Made by a program: the position numbers and the translations under genes | Part shown: one piece after another, positions 23,356-31,325 of the stretch | How positions within the stretch are numbered: position 1 is the stretch's first letter | How the letters are laid out: each line of letters opens with the position of its first letter | Assembly: GCA_002360495.1 (NCBI GenBank) | Contig: DEQO01000108.1 | Location: forward strand, 1-33,317 | DNA: 33,317 bases | DNA from: Flavobacteriales bacterium UBA3364 | GTDB taxonomy: Bacteria; Bacteroidota; Bacteroidia; Flavobacteriales_F; PHOS-HE28 | Direction of reading: 5' to 3' | The notes under the pieces: model-generated | Seen by the model: only the letters and a program-made list of their open reading frames with translations | Database searches by the model: none | Told to the model about the DNA's origin: nothing

Positions 23356-23994
23356 ATGATCATCAAACTTGCTTCAATGGCCGCCTTGGCCGCGTTCACC
23401 GTGCTTCCGCACGACCCTCTACCGGACCTCGCCATCGGCACACCCCTGCCTGCGGCGGACAAGAAGATGAAGGAGGTCGGTGGTAAGGAGATCTCGTTGA
23501 AGGATGCCGTGGGCAACAACGGCCTTTTGGTGGTCTTCTCCTGCAACACCTGCCCTTTCGTGGTGGGTGGTGAAGGCAGCGACGGATGGGAAGGCCGTTA
23601 TCCCGAACTGGGCGCTTTCAGCCAGCGCATGGGTGTGGGCATGGTGCTGGTGAACAGCAATGAGGCCAAGCGCGATGCTGGCGATGGCTTCGCTGACATG
23701 CAAGCCCGATACAAGGAGAAAGGCTACACAGGCTCCTATGTGCTGGATGCAGGCAATGTCGTGGCCGATGCTTTCGGGGCCCGCACCACTCCTCACGTGT
23801 TCCTTTTCGACAAGAACCTGAAGCTCGTATACAAAGGTGCCATTGACGACAACGTTGGAAGCGCTTCCGATGTGAAGGAGAAGTACCTCGAAAAGGCGAT
23901 CAACAACCTGGTCGAAGGCAAGCCCATCGATCCGGCCACCACGCGCAACGTGGGATGCAGCATCAAGCGTGCTGCAACGGATCACAAGCACTGA
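23356..23994 (+). CDS. Secreted thioredoxin-family (redoxin-like) protein
   Basis: This 212-residue protein has an N-terminal hydrophobic segment (IIKLASMAALAAFTVLP) that should act as a signal peptide. The thioredoxin fold follows: LLVVFSCNTCPFVV with CNTC at residues 63-66, a mobile insert, the cis-proline region ARTTPHVFLFDKNLKLVY and the strand GAIDDN. The active site CNTC is the form seen in peroxiredoxin-like/AhpC-TSA relatives of Bacteroidota. It probably acts on thiols in the periplasm; its partner is unknown. The ATG at 23356 gives the signal peptide, while the longer frame upstream would bury it. A terminator follows. Confidence 0.9.
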   Translation: MIIKLASMAALAAFTVLPHDPLPDLAIGTPLPAADKKMKEVGGKEISLKDAVGNNGLLVVFSCNTCPFVVGGEGSDGWEGRYPELGAFSQRMGVGMVLVNSNEAKRDAGDGFADMQARYKEKGYTGSYVLDAGNVVADAFGARTTPHVFLFDKNLKLVYKGAIDDNVGSASDVKEKYLEKAINNLVEGKPIDPATTRNVGCSIKRAATDHKH

Positions 23995-24010
23995 GCTTTT
24001 CCATGCTGGT

Positions 24011-24042
24011 CAACGCCGCGTTCCGCCAGGAGCGCGGCGTTG
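24011..24042 (+). terminator. Hairpin terminator after the thioredoxin-like gene
   Basis: CAACGCCGCG (24011-24020) pairs perfectly with CGCGGCGTTG (24033-24042) around a 12-nt loop, followed by the moderately T-rich TTCATTTG. Confidence 0.75.
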
Positions 24043-24086
24043 TTCATTTGTTGAAAACAATACTTCGCCCCCTCTGCTGTCCGCTG

Positions 24087-24094
24087 TTCCTTTG
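24087..24094 (+). promoter_or_regulatory. Candidate -7 box of purD
   Basis: TTCCTTTG differs from TAnnTTTG at one position and lies 14 nt before the ATG. A second candidate, TACTTCG, lies at 24061-24067. Confidence 0.35.
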
Positions 24095-24108
24095 TCCAAA
24101 GGCATCGC

Positions 24109-25431
24109 ATGAACGTTCTGTTGATCGGCGGGGGGGGCAGGGAGCACGCCATGGCGTGGAAGATCTCTCAAAGCTCATTGCTCGACGAACTCTACATCTG
24201 TACCGGGAATCCGGGGACCGTGCGCCATGGCCGCAACCTGGCACTGGACCTCCACGACCAGAAGAAGCTGCGGGCCTTTATCCTGGAAAAGAAGATCCGC
24301 ATCGTTGTGGTCGGACCTGAAGGCCCACTTGTGGACGGCCTGCACGATCGGATCGCCGCGGATCCGCAGTTGGCCGGCAAGGTCACCGTGATCGGCCCGC
24401 GCATGGAAGGCGCGAAACTGGAAGGCAGCAAGGACTTCGCCAAGGAGTTCATGTTCCGCCACAATATCCCGACCGCAGCGCACCGCAGCTTTTCCAAGGA
24501 CCAATTGAAGGAGGCGCAGGAGCACCTGGACCGCGCGCAGCCGCCTTACGTGATCAAGGCCGATGGCCTTGCGAACGGCAAGGGCGTGGTGATCACCAGC
24601 GATCGCAAGGAGGCCGGCAAGGTGGTGAAGGACATGCTCGAGGGCGGTCGTTTCGGTGCGGCCGGCGAGCGTGTGGTGATCGAGCAGTTCCTGAAAGGGA
24701 TCGAGCTTTCCGCTTTCCTGATCACCGATGGGGAGGCCTTCAAAATGCTGCCCTCGGCCAAGGACTACAAACGCATCGGGGTGGGGGATACAGGCCCGAA
24801 CACCGGTGGCATGGGCGCCGTTTCCCCCGTACCCTTCGCGGACAAGGACTTCATGCAGAAGGTGCATGATCGTATCGCAGCGCCCACCATCCGTGGTCTG
24901 CGCAAGGACGGGATCCCTTACAGCGGCTTCCTCTTCATAGGCTTGATGAACGTGAATGGAGAGCCTTACGTCATTGAGTACAACGTACGTCTCGGGGATC
25001 CGGAGACACAGGCGATCCTGCCACGTTTGCGCAGCGACCTGCTCGACCTCTTCGAGGGCATCGCATCAGGCACACTGAGCGAGCGTCATGTGGACGTGGA
25101 CGATCGCACGGCGGTGACCGTTGTGCTCGCCAACGAGGGCTACCCGAACGAAGTTCAGAACGGAAACCCCATCACCGGATTGGAACTGGTGCGCGACGCT
25201 TACGTGTTCCAAAGCGGGACGGCCATGAGCGGCGATCAACTGCAGACCGCCGGTGGGCGTGTCCTATCGGTAACGGCATTCGGGAAGGACCTGGAGCAGG
25301 CCATTCTTTCCGCGCAGCGAAGCGCGGGCTTGATCGTCTACGAAGGAAAATATCTGCGCACGGACATCGGCCTGGACCTGGTGAAGCAACCTGCCACCCG
25401 GACCTCCCCTCAACCGCAACCGGTCAAATAA
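24109..25431 (+). CDS. purD: Phosphoribosylamine-glycine ligase
   Basis: This 440-residue protein matches the length of PurD, the second enzyme of purine synthesis, which joins glycine to phosphoribosylamine using ATP. It begins MNVLLIGGGGREHAM, the family's N-terminal loop. The ATP-grasp core follows with FMFRHNIPTAAH, PYVIKADGLANGKGVVI, RVVIEQFLKGIELSAF and GPNTGGMGAVSPVPF. Further on are EYNVRLGDPETQ and the C-terminal VTAFGKDLEQA region. The last ~15 residues are a low-complexity extension (PATRTSPQPQPVK). Its 3' end overlaps the convergent small membrane gene by 8 bp. Another purine gene, purQ, lies 1.3 kb downstream, with membrane genes between. Confidence 0.98.
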   Translation: MNVLLIGGGGREHAMAWKISQSSLLDELYICTGNPGTVRHGRNLALDLHDQKKLRAFILEKKIRIVVVGPEGPLVDGLHDRIAADPQLAGKVTVIGPRMEGAKLEGSKDFAKEFMFRHNIPTAAHRSFSKDQLKEAQEHLDRAQPPYVIKADGLANGKGVVITSDRKEAGKVVKDMLEGGRFGAAGERVVIEQFLKGIELSAFLITDGEAFKMLPSAKDYKRIGVGDTGPNTGGMGAVSPVPFADKDFMQKVHDRIAAPTIRGLRKDGIPYSGFLFIGLMNVNGEPYVIEYNVRLGDPETQAILPRLRSDLLDLFEGIASGTLSERHVDVDDRTAVTVVLANEGYPNEVQNGNPITGLELVRDAYVFQSGTAMSGDQLQTAGGRVLSVTAFGKDLEQAILSAQRSAGLIVYEGKYLRTDIGLDLVKQPATRTSPQPQPVK

Positions 25432-25603
25432 GGGTGCCGTCGCTGTGCGCCTTCCGGTTGTATTTGCCCTGCAGGACCAACCAGTAGATGAGACCGAAGC
25501 CCATCAGCAAGCTGATCGCGGTCACCGGCATCCAACCCATGGAAGCGAGTACGCGGAACGTGGCTTCCAGGAAATGACCGATGGCGAAGAAGGTCTGTTG
25601 CAT
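25424..25603 (-). CDS. Small single-helix membrane protein (DUF6341-like)
   Basis: This is a 59-residue protein with one clear membrane helix at about 27-46 (TAISLLMGFGLIYWLVLQ) and a basic C-terminal tail (GKYNRKAHSDG). From memory it resembles the short DUF6341 proteins found beside purD in flavobacteria, but I could not check this. Coding is supported by an exact TATCTTTG box 22 nt before the ATG. The function is unknown. It is convergent with and slightly overlaps purD. The longer open frame upstream of this ATG crosses the promoter and is not likely coding. Confidence 0.75.
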   Translation of the reverse strand: MQQTFFAIGHFLEATFRVLASMGWMPVTAISLLMGFGLIYWLVLQGKYNRKAHSDGTLI

Positions 25604-25625
25604 CGTGTTCGGGGGTAGTACCGGC

Positions 25626-25633
25626 CAAAGATA
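25626..25633 (-). promoter_or_regulatory. -7 box of the small membrane protein gene
   Basis: TATCTTTG on the minus strand matches TAnnTTTG exactly and ends 22 nt before the ATG at 25603. Confidence 0.6.
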
Positions 25634-25660
25634 GCCCGTCACAGCGATACCGCGCCAAGA

Positions 25661-26629
25661 ATGCTCGTCCGTCTGTTCCGCAGCAACCAACCCGGGGTCC
25701 TCATCGGCCTGTTGGGCTTGGTGCCGCTGCTGTTCTTGCGCCACCTCCAACTACCGCCGGTCCCTCCTGAAGCATCCATGCCGCTCCAGGCACTGCTTGA
25801 TGTGCTGTTCGCAGCCGCCCCATGGACGCACGGGGTGGTGTTGCTGGCGACGATATGCGCCATATCCGTGCAGTTGATCGGGGTCATGGGCGAGGCTGAA
25901 CTGGTGGAGCGCCGCAATCATTTGCCGGCCCTGCTCTTCCCCGTACTATTGGCCGCTCTGGCACCACCGGGTTCCTTGGGTCCGGCATTGTTCGGAATGC
26001 CCTTCGTGCTCTGGTCCATGCGGCGCACCTGGACGCTCACCAGTGGTGGCGGGGCGCTCCGGCCCCTGTTCGATGCCGGCCTGCTGCTGGGTCTCGCCGC
26101 CCAATTGTACATGCCTTATTCGTTCCTGGTGGTGGTGGTGTGGGCATCGGTCTCCGTGGTGCGGCCGTTCAGCTGGCGTGAATACCTGGTACCGCTGCTT
26201 GGGCTCCTGCTGATCTTCTATCTCGCTTGGGGTTCATTGACACTCGCTGGGGCGGGGGTGTGGTATCCATTGCGGACCATTTCCCGCCCGGCGCCTTTCA
26301 CCCCGAAGGAGGGTGACCCGTTGCCCGGCGTTCTTGGCATACTGCTCCTCGCGTTCCTCGCGATATCGTTGTACCAGTTCGCCCGACAATACAATCGCGG
26401 GGTGGTGCGTGAGCAGAACCTGAGAAGTGCCTTCCTGGCTTTCGTAGCGACACTAGGGGTCGTCATCGGTTCGGTATCCGTGTTGAACAATTGGTATCCG
26501 CCTGTCCTGCTCGCCGTTCCCCTGTCCTTGCTGTTCACCTTTGCCTTGATCGGGACGCGCCGGGCCTGGCTCAGTGAGCTTGGGGGTCTGGCCTTGCTGG
26601 CGATGGCGATCTGGAAGCAGTTCGGCTGA
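25661..26629 (+). CDS. Multi-pass membrane protein (DUF6427-like)
   Basis: This 322-residue protein has about nine or ten hydrophobic segments joined by short loops, for example GLLGLVPLLFLRHL, VLLATICAISVQLIG, FLVVVVWASVSVV, LLGLLLIFYLAWGS, GVLGILLLAFLAISLY and a final LGGLALLAMAIW. A conserved-looking loop, RPFSWREYLVP, follows the central helix. It resembles the uncharacterised flavobacterial family DUF6427 as I remember it, which often sits beside the small protein encoded divergently here. No catalytic motif is visible, and substrate and role are unknown. The ATG at 25661 starts 57 bp from the divergent small gene. Confidence 0.85.
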   Translation: MLVRLFRSNQPGVLIGLLGLVPLLFLRHLQLPPVPPEASMPLQALLDVLFAAAPWTHGVVLLATICAISVQLIGVMGEAELVERRNHLPALLFPVLLAALAPPGSLGPALFGMPFVLWSMRRTWTLTSGGGALRPLFDAGLLLGLAAQLYMPYSFLVVVVWASVSVVRPFSWREYLVPLLGLLLIFYLAWGSLTLAGAGVWYPLRTISRPAPFTPKEGDPLPGVLGILLLAFLAISLYQFARQYNRGVVREQNLRSAFLAFVATLGVVIGSVSVLNNWYPPVLLAVPLSLLFTFALIGTRRAWLSELGGLALLAMAIWKQFG

Positions 26630-26654
26630 TCACGGCGCTTCCCTTGCCCCCCGT

Positions 26655-26662
26655 TAACTTCG
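26655..26662 (+). promoter_or_regulatory. Candidate -7 box of purQ
   Basis: TAACTTCG, one change from TAnnTTTG, lies 36 nt before the ATG at 26699. Confidence 0.5.
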
Positions 26663-26698
26663 CGCCTCGTTGCGCTTACATGCTGCGGCGATCATGGA

Positions 26699-27388
26699 AT
26701 GAAATTCGGTGTCGTCACCTTTCCGGGTTCCAATTGCGATGAGGACATGGTCCACGTGCTCGGCACGCTGCTGGGGCAGACCGTGGAGCGCCTCTGGCAC
26801 AAGGACCACGACCTGAAGGGCGTGGACATGGTGGTGCTGCCCGGTGGCTTCTCCTACGGTGATTACCTGCGCAGCGGCGCCATCGCCCGCTTCTCCCCGA
26901 TCATGCAGGAGGTGGCCCAGCATGCGCGGAAGGGCGGGCTCGTGTTCGGGGTCTGCAACGGATTCCAGGTGCTGTGCGAGGCGGGCCTCGTGCCCGGTGC
27001 GCTGCTCCACAACGAAGGTCAGCAGTTCATCGCCCGCAACACCTGGATACGGCCGGCGACCCGCAACACCGCGCTCACCAACGCCGTTCCCGACAGGGCC
27101 CTGAAGATCCCCATCGCCCACGGCGAAGGCCGCTACCACGCCGACGCCGATACCCTGCGGGCGTTGAAGGACAACGACCAGGTCCTCTTCCGCTATTGCG
27201 ATGCCGAAGGCCGCATCACCGATGCCGCGAACCCGAACGGCAGCAAGGAGAACATCGCCGGGGTGTGCAACAAGGAACGCAATGTCTTCGGCATGATGCC
27301 CCATCCCGAACGCGCGGCGGATGAACGCCTCGGCAACACCGACGGCCGGTCGCTCTTCAATTCCCTGCTGCAGGCCGCGCTGGCCTGA
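26699..27388 (+). CDS. purQ: Phosphoribosylformylglycinamidine synthase, glutaminase subunit
   Basis: This 229-residue class I glutamine amidotransferase supplies ammonia to PurL in step four of purine synthesis. The catalytic triad is complete: Cys86 in GVCNGFQ, and His202 and Glu204 in PHPER. The N-terminus (FGVVTFPGSNCDED), the oxyanion strand (VVLPGGFSYGDYLRSG) and the GNTDGRSLF end are typical. PurS and PurL are not next to it. Third codon positions become almost entirely G or C soon after the start, and this continues through the genes to the right. Confidence 0.98.
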   Translation: MKFGVVTFPGSNCDEDMVHVLGTLLGQTVERLWHKDHDLKGVDMVVLPGGFSYGDYLRSGAIARFSPIMQEVAQHARKGGLVFGVCNGFQVLCEAGLVPGALLHNEGQQFIARNTWIRPATRNTALTNAVPDRALKIPIAHGEGRYHADADTLRALKDNDQVLFRYCDAEGRITDAANPNGSKENIAGVCNKERNVFGMMPHPERAADERLGNTDGRSLFNSLLQAALA

Positions 27389-27420
27389 TCCGCGCGGCCG
27401 ACGTCACCGGCCGGCCTCCG

Positions 27421-27456
27421 ATGAGGTGCACCACCACTGGTGCGCCCTCCCCTCAT
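27421..27456. terminator. Weak bidirectional hairpin between purQ and the CotH-like gene
   Basis: GCACCA (27428-27433) pairs with TGGTGC (27438-27443), and ATGAGG (27421-27426) can pair with CCTCAT (27451-27456). There is no T-run, and the right arm overlaps the stop of the convergent gene. Confidence 0.3.
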
Positions 27457-29534
27457 GGAGCCACCATCCTCAGGATCGGGCGCACCTGCCGGGTCCTTGC
27501 CGGATCGACCATCACCACCGCATCCGTGCCGTCCGCTCCCTTCCAGCCGATGAGCTCATGGCCCGGGGCCGGACTGTACCGGAGCGTCACCGGCACACCG
27601 CTGAAGCCGTGGACCTCATGCACCCCCGGTGAAAGCGCCAGGTCGTCGATCCACAGCTCGCCCGATCCGGCCGGTGGCGCCTCGATCGTGACGGTGCGCA
27701 CCTTGCGTCCGGTGCCGGCCGCGAGGTGCTGCAGCAGCGGCCGGTCGCGCTGGGCGATGAAGGTGCGCAAAGCCCGGTGCGCGGTATCCGGGTCCGGACG
27801 TTCCATCTCGGCGTTCCAGCGGTCGTGATCGGCCTGCATCGCAGCGCGATGGGCGGCGTACAGGCTGTCCGCCGTGGCGGCCGCCTCCTCCGGTGACAGG
27901 GCCGTGGCCAGCAGGGCCGTCATGCGCGCCAGCAGCAGCTGTTGAAGCTCCGGATGGCGCAGCAGTTGCGGTATGTAGGGCGTTTCGGCGGCGGTGCCCG
28001 CCGCCATGCGCTCCACGCTGTTCTCCTCCGCCGGTGCCCAGAGGTCCATGTCGAACATCACCCAGCGCCACCGGCCTCCGTGCTGGCGCGGCCGGTAGAG
28101 CCGCACGTTCAGGTCGTGGTCCGCTCGTCCGGTCCACAGGTCCAGGCAGGCCAGGTCGATCAGGTTGTCCAGGTCGATGTACCGTGCCAGCGTGTCGGCC
28201 GGCGCGAGGGCCATCAGCTGCTCGATGGCCGGCTTGAAGTGCGCATCGCTGCCCGAACGGACCACCGCCGCGGGGCCCTCCAGCACGTCCACCGCCTCGC
28301 TGCCGCTGATGTGTTGCAGCCATTGCGCATCCTTGGGTGGCATCCAGCTGTACAGGCCCCAGTACCGGCCGTTCAGGTAGAGCGGCATCGGCCGCGAAGG
28401 CTGCACGTCCACGCGCAGGTGGTGGCGCGCCACCACCGTCTCCAGGAAGCGGTTGCGCAGGAAGGTGTGGGGCCCGGCATCGGCGCGCAGGATGCCTTCC
28501 TGGAAATGCTCCTCACCGCTCAGCCGCAGCCCTTTCACCGGACTGTCATAGCGGTCCCGCGCATGCAGCTTGAACGATCGCTTCGGCAGGCCGCGCGAGC
28601 CGCTGCCATGGATGCTGATGCCGATGGGCACCGGGGCATCCTCCGTGCCGTTGAACTTCACCATGGCCAGCCGCTCCCATGTGCGGCCCCTGCGGCTGAA
28701 GTTGGCCAGGGCCCCTTCCACGTTGATGCCGATGCTGTCATCGGACAGGCCGCGCTGGTCCATGGCGATGGTGATGCCTTCCCGCGCCGCACCGCCCAGC
28801 ACGTAGGTGCTGCACCATTCCTTGCTGGGCAGCTGGCCGTCGGTGAAGGCGCGTGCGCGGATCACCAGGTCGCGGTCCACGGGGATCGGTGCCGTGTACA
28901 CCGTGCCGTGCGCCCCGGTGGGTTCCGTGCCGTCCACCGTGTAGCGCACCGTGGCGCCTTCCGCGGCGGTCAGGGCCACCATCAGCGGACCGGGCCCACC
29001 GCTCACGAGCGTGTCCAACGCGGGGGTGGCCGTGCGGCCCTGGATGGCGTGCGTGCCGCTGTTCGGTGCGCCGGGGGTGGCCGTGGTGAAGAAGCTCCAG
29101 GTCTTTTCCCCATCGCGCAGCCGGCCCACACTGAGGTCGCCCGCCATGGCGGGGTAGGTGAACAGGTCCTGGATGGTGAGGCCGTCCGCGGCGATGAGCA
29201 GCAGGGTACCGCCCTTGCGCGGCAGCCGGTACCCGATGTGGTCCGGTCCGCGTTCGGGATGCCCGTCGAACCACAGCAGGCGGTGTTCGCCCGGGGCCAC
29301 CGTCAGGGAGCCTTCCACCACATGCTGGCGCCCGGCCACCGCGAAACGCATGCCGGCGATATCCACCGCCCCGTCGCCGCTGTTGTACAGTTCGATCCAG
29401 TCCGGCGTGCTGCCGTCCGGTGCCTCGTGCGTATGCCGGTTCGCGGCCTGCAGCTCGTTGATCACCAGGGCGGGCTGGGCCTGCCCGGCCACCGGGCCGA
29501 TGAGGAGGAAGGGGAGCAGGACCGCCGTTCGCAC
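27453..29534 (-). CDS. Secreted CotH-kinase-like protein with lamin-tail domain
   Basis: This 693-residue protein has a signal peptide (AVLLPFLLIGPVAGQAQ). In order it shows a lamin-tail domain (about 21-160; LVINELQAANR, DWIELYNSGDG), a chitobiase/hexosaminidase C-terminal-like Ig domain (about 180-240; VRYTVDGTEPT), a CotH domain (about 255-600; ISIHGSGSRGLPKRSFKLHA and WRWVMFDMDLW) and a C-terminal piece like divergent InlB B-repeats (HELIGWKGADG). CotH proteins are atypical kinases of secreted proteins in Bacillus spores; the activity here is inferred. No type A or B sorting domain is obvious. The GTG at 29534 is chosen because no ATG precedes the signal peptide and a -7 box sits 4 nt upstream. 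The upstream extension of the frame runs through repeats and is not coding. Confidence 0.88.
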   Translation of the reverse strand: MRTAVLLPFLLIGPVAGQAQPALVINELQAANRHTHEAPDGSTPDWIELYNSGDGAVDIAGMRFAVAGRQHVVEGSLTVAPGEHRLLWFDGHPERGPDHIGYRLPRKGGTLLLIAADGLTIQDLFTYPAMAGDLSVGRLRDGEKTWSFFTTATPGAPNSGTHAIQGRTATPALDTLVSGGPGPLMVALTAAEGATVRYTVDGTEPTGAHGTVYTAPIPVDRDLVIRARAFTDGQLPSKEWCSTYVLGGAAREGITIAMDQRGLSDDSIGINVEGALANFSRRGRTWERLAMVKFNGTEDAPVPIGISIHGSGSRGLPKRSFKLHARDRYDSPVKGLRLSGEEHFQEGILRADAGPHTFLRNRFLETVVARHHLRVDVQPSRPMPLYLNGRYWGLYSWMPPKDAQWLQHISGSEAVDVLEGPAAVVRSGSDAHFKPAIEQLMALAPADTLARYIDLDNLIDLACLDLWTGRADHDLNVRLYRPRQHGGRWRWVMFDMDLWAPAEENSVERMAAGTAAETPYIPQLLRHPELQQLLLARMTALLATALSPEEAAATADSLYAAHRAAMQADHDRWNAEMERPDPDTAHRALRTFIAQRDRPLLQHLAAGTGRKVRTVTIEAPPAGSGELWIDDLALSPGVHEVHGFSGVPVTLRYSPAPGHELIGWKGADGTDAVVMVDPARTRQVRPILRMVAP

Positions 29535-29538
29535 CGGC

Positions 29539-29546
29539 CGAAAGTA
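29539..29546 (-). promoter_or_regulatory. -7 box of the CotH-like gene
   Basis: TACTTTCG on the minus strand ends 4 nt before the GTG start, so transcription would begin at or within a base or two of the start codon. Confidence 0.5.
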
Positions 29547-29568
29547 GGCCGTAGCGTTGGATGGTGAT

Positions 29569-29859
29569 GGATGATCCACAGATGGGGATGATGTCGCAGA
29601 TAATGCCTCCTTTGAGAGTGGATGATCCACAGATGAGGACGATGACACAGATAATGCACTCCTTGGAGGGCGTGGGATGGTCCATTGATAGATGATGTCA
29701 CAGATAGTGCCTCCTTGGTGGTATTGGATCATTCGCGGATGGATGATGACACGGTCAATGCGCTCCAACAACGGACAACTAACAACCGCTCTCACGTGTG
29801 CATCTGGATGCGTGGTCGTCCACGGATCGAAGAGGTCACGGATAGCGCTGCCTGGTGTG
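29569..29859. repeat. Repeat array A: five degenerate ~51-bp units
   Basis: Units start near 29569, 29620, 29675, 29726 and 29814. On the minus strand the best units read ATCTG(C/T)G(A/T)CATC then (A/G)TCC(C/T)CATCTGTGGAT, followed by ~20 bp that ends in GGAGGCA(C/T)TATCTG-like sequence. Units 1 and 3 are exactly 51 bp; unit 2 is 55 bp; units 4 and 5 are more decayed. The core is the same as in array B but in the opposite orientation. The array lies between the CotH-like gene and the GxxExxY gene. Confidence 0.8.
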
Positions 29860-29893
29860 ATCAGGGGCATGCACCGATGGCCAGGCCCCAGGG

Positions 29894-30268
29894 TCAGGGT
29901 CCGAAGACCTTCCGTTCGTATTCCAGGCGGGGAGAACCAAAGTTCAACAGCAGGCCGCGGCGCTTGCCGGTGGCCTTGAGGTAGTTCAAGAGCTGTGCGA
30001 CATCCACGGACGTCAAGGTCCTGATGGCCTTGAGTTCCACCACCACCTCACCGAAGCAGATCAGGTCAGCGCGATACCGGGTGCCCAGGAGCTCCCCCTT
30101 GTAATACACCGGCAGTTCGATCTCCTGGACGAAGGGGACACCAACGAGTCGCAACTCATGTGCAAGCGCCTCGTGATACACCGCCTCCAGGAAGCCATGC
30201 CCCAGCTGTCCATGCACCTCCATGGCTGCACCGATGATCGCATACGTCTGTGGATCCCGCTCGTCCAT
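29894..30268 (-). CDS. GxxExxY protein, PD-(D/E)XK nuclease-like fold
   Basis: This 124-residue protein has the full length of the GxxExxY family. The name-giving motif is at 25-31 (GFLEAVY), preceded by IIGAAMEVHGQLG. A PD-(D/E)XK-like site is visible: Asp68 in YRADLICFG, then Glu78-x-Lys80 in VVELKA, and Gln92 in the following helix (QLLNYL). The end shows the typical LLLNFGSPRLEYERK. The family is widespread and often present in many copies per genome, but its activity is not established; nuclease activity is an inference from the motif. The gene lies between two inverted repeat arrays, and its own first codons contain TCTGTGGAT, the end of the repeat core. A weak TATCTTGC box is at 30314-30321. 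Confidence 0.93.
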   Translation of the reverse strand: MDERDPQTYAIIGAAMEVHGQLGHGFLEAVYHEALAHELRLVGVPFVQEIELPVYYKGELLGTRYRADLICFGEVVVELKAIRTLTSVDVAQLLNYLKATGKRRGLLLNFGSPRLEYERKVFGP

Positions 30269-30387
30269 GGTTCGCGGATCGGAACGACGATACTCCGCTG
30301 TATTCCACCATGAGCAAGATACAAGAAACGCTCAACGGGAGATCAGGCGATGGCTGCACTAAGCCGCCGAACGCCATCTGCATTTCC

Positions 30388-31325
30388 ATCTGTGCCATCT
30401 TCTTCATCCGTGGATGATCTCTTCACGAGCCCGCGAGCCCCTGCCATCATCCCAGGCATTCCATTTCTTCCATCGTCCTCATCTGTGGATACTCTCACGC
30501 GAGCCCGCGAGCCCCTGCCATCAAGCCACGCATTTCATCTGTGCCATCGTCCCCATCTGTGGACACTCTCACGCGAGCCGGCGAGCCCCTGCCATCATCT
30601 CAGGCATTTCATCAGTTCCATCGTCCTCATCTGTGGACACTCTCACGCGAGCCCGCGAGCCCCTGCCATCGCGCCAAGCTTTCGATCTGTGCCATCGTCC
30701 CCATCTGTGGATACTCTCACGCGAGCCCGCGAGCCCCTGCCATCGCGCCAAGCTTTCGATCTGTGCCATCGTCCCCATCTGTGGATACTCTCACGCGAGC
30801 CCGCGAGCCCCTGCCATCCCGCCAGGCATACCATCTGTGCCATCGTCCCCCTCTGTGGACGCTCTCACGCGAGCCCGCGAGCCCCTGCCATCCCGCCAGG
30901 CATTTCATCTGTGCCATCGTCCCCATCTGTGGATTCTCTCACGCGAGCCCGCGAGTCCCTGCCATCCCGCCAAGCTTTCGATCTGTGCCATCGTCCCCAT
31001 CTGTGGACGCTCTCACGCGAGCCCGCGAGCCCCTCTACCATCCCGCCAAGCTTTCGATCTGTGCCATCGTCCCCATCTGTGGATACTCTCACGCGAGCCC
31101 TCGAGCCCCTGCCATTATCCCAGGCATTCCATCTGTGCCATCGTCCCCATCTGTGGATTCTTTCACGCGAGCCCCTGCCATCATCCCAGGCATTCCATCT
31201 CTTCCATCGTCCTCATCTGTGGACGCTCTCACGTGAGCCCGCGAGCCCCTCTACCATCCCGCCAGGCATACCATCTGTGCCATCGTCCCCATCTGTGGAT
31301 CAGATCACAGCGAGCCTGCGAGCCT
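30388..31325. repeat. Repeat array B: about 13 tandem 74-bp units
   Basis: The units repeat every 74 bp. A typical unit reads CCATCTGTG, CCATCGTCC, CCATCTGTG (three 9-mers), then GA(T/C)NCTCTCAC, two 8-mers GCGAGCCC, CCTGCCATC and a ~14-bp variable segment. Two adjacent units (from 30685 and 30759) begin with identical 60-bp stretches. The unit near 31.15 kb has lost one GCGAGCCC copy. The first and last units are diverged. The array ends on the stop codon of the 49-residue gene. Because 74 is not a multiple of three, all three plus frames stay open; I do not consider them coding. Confidence 0.93.

Noticed and set aside
27942..29567. Plus-strand frame of 541 codons opposite the CotH-like gene
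   Set aside because: It is His/Arg/Ala-rich, as expected for the antisense of a GC-rich gene, with no domain or promoter. The minus-strand gene has a signal peptide and recognised domains.
29535..29870. N-terminal extension of the CotH-like protein
   Set aside because: The in-frame extension reads through array A and gives repeated SSVDHP-like peptides. The signal peptide and the -7 box place the start at 29534.
30388..31325. CRISPR array
   Set aside because: The changing segments are only ~14 bp, recur between units and show a common pattern (CCA(G/A)GC(A/T)TT). There are no unique spacers of 25-40 bp, and no cas genes are in the window.
29569..31325. Insertion sequence or transposon carrying the GxxExxY gene
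   Set aside because: There is no transposase, no defined terminal inverted repeats at the outer ends and no target-site duplication that I can identify. The arrays differ in unit length and are not end sequences.
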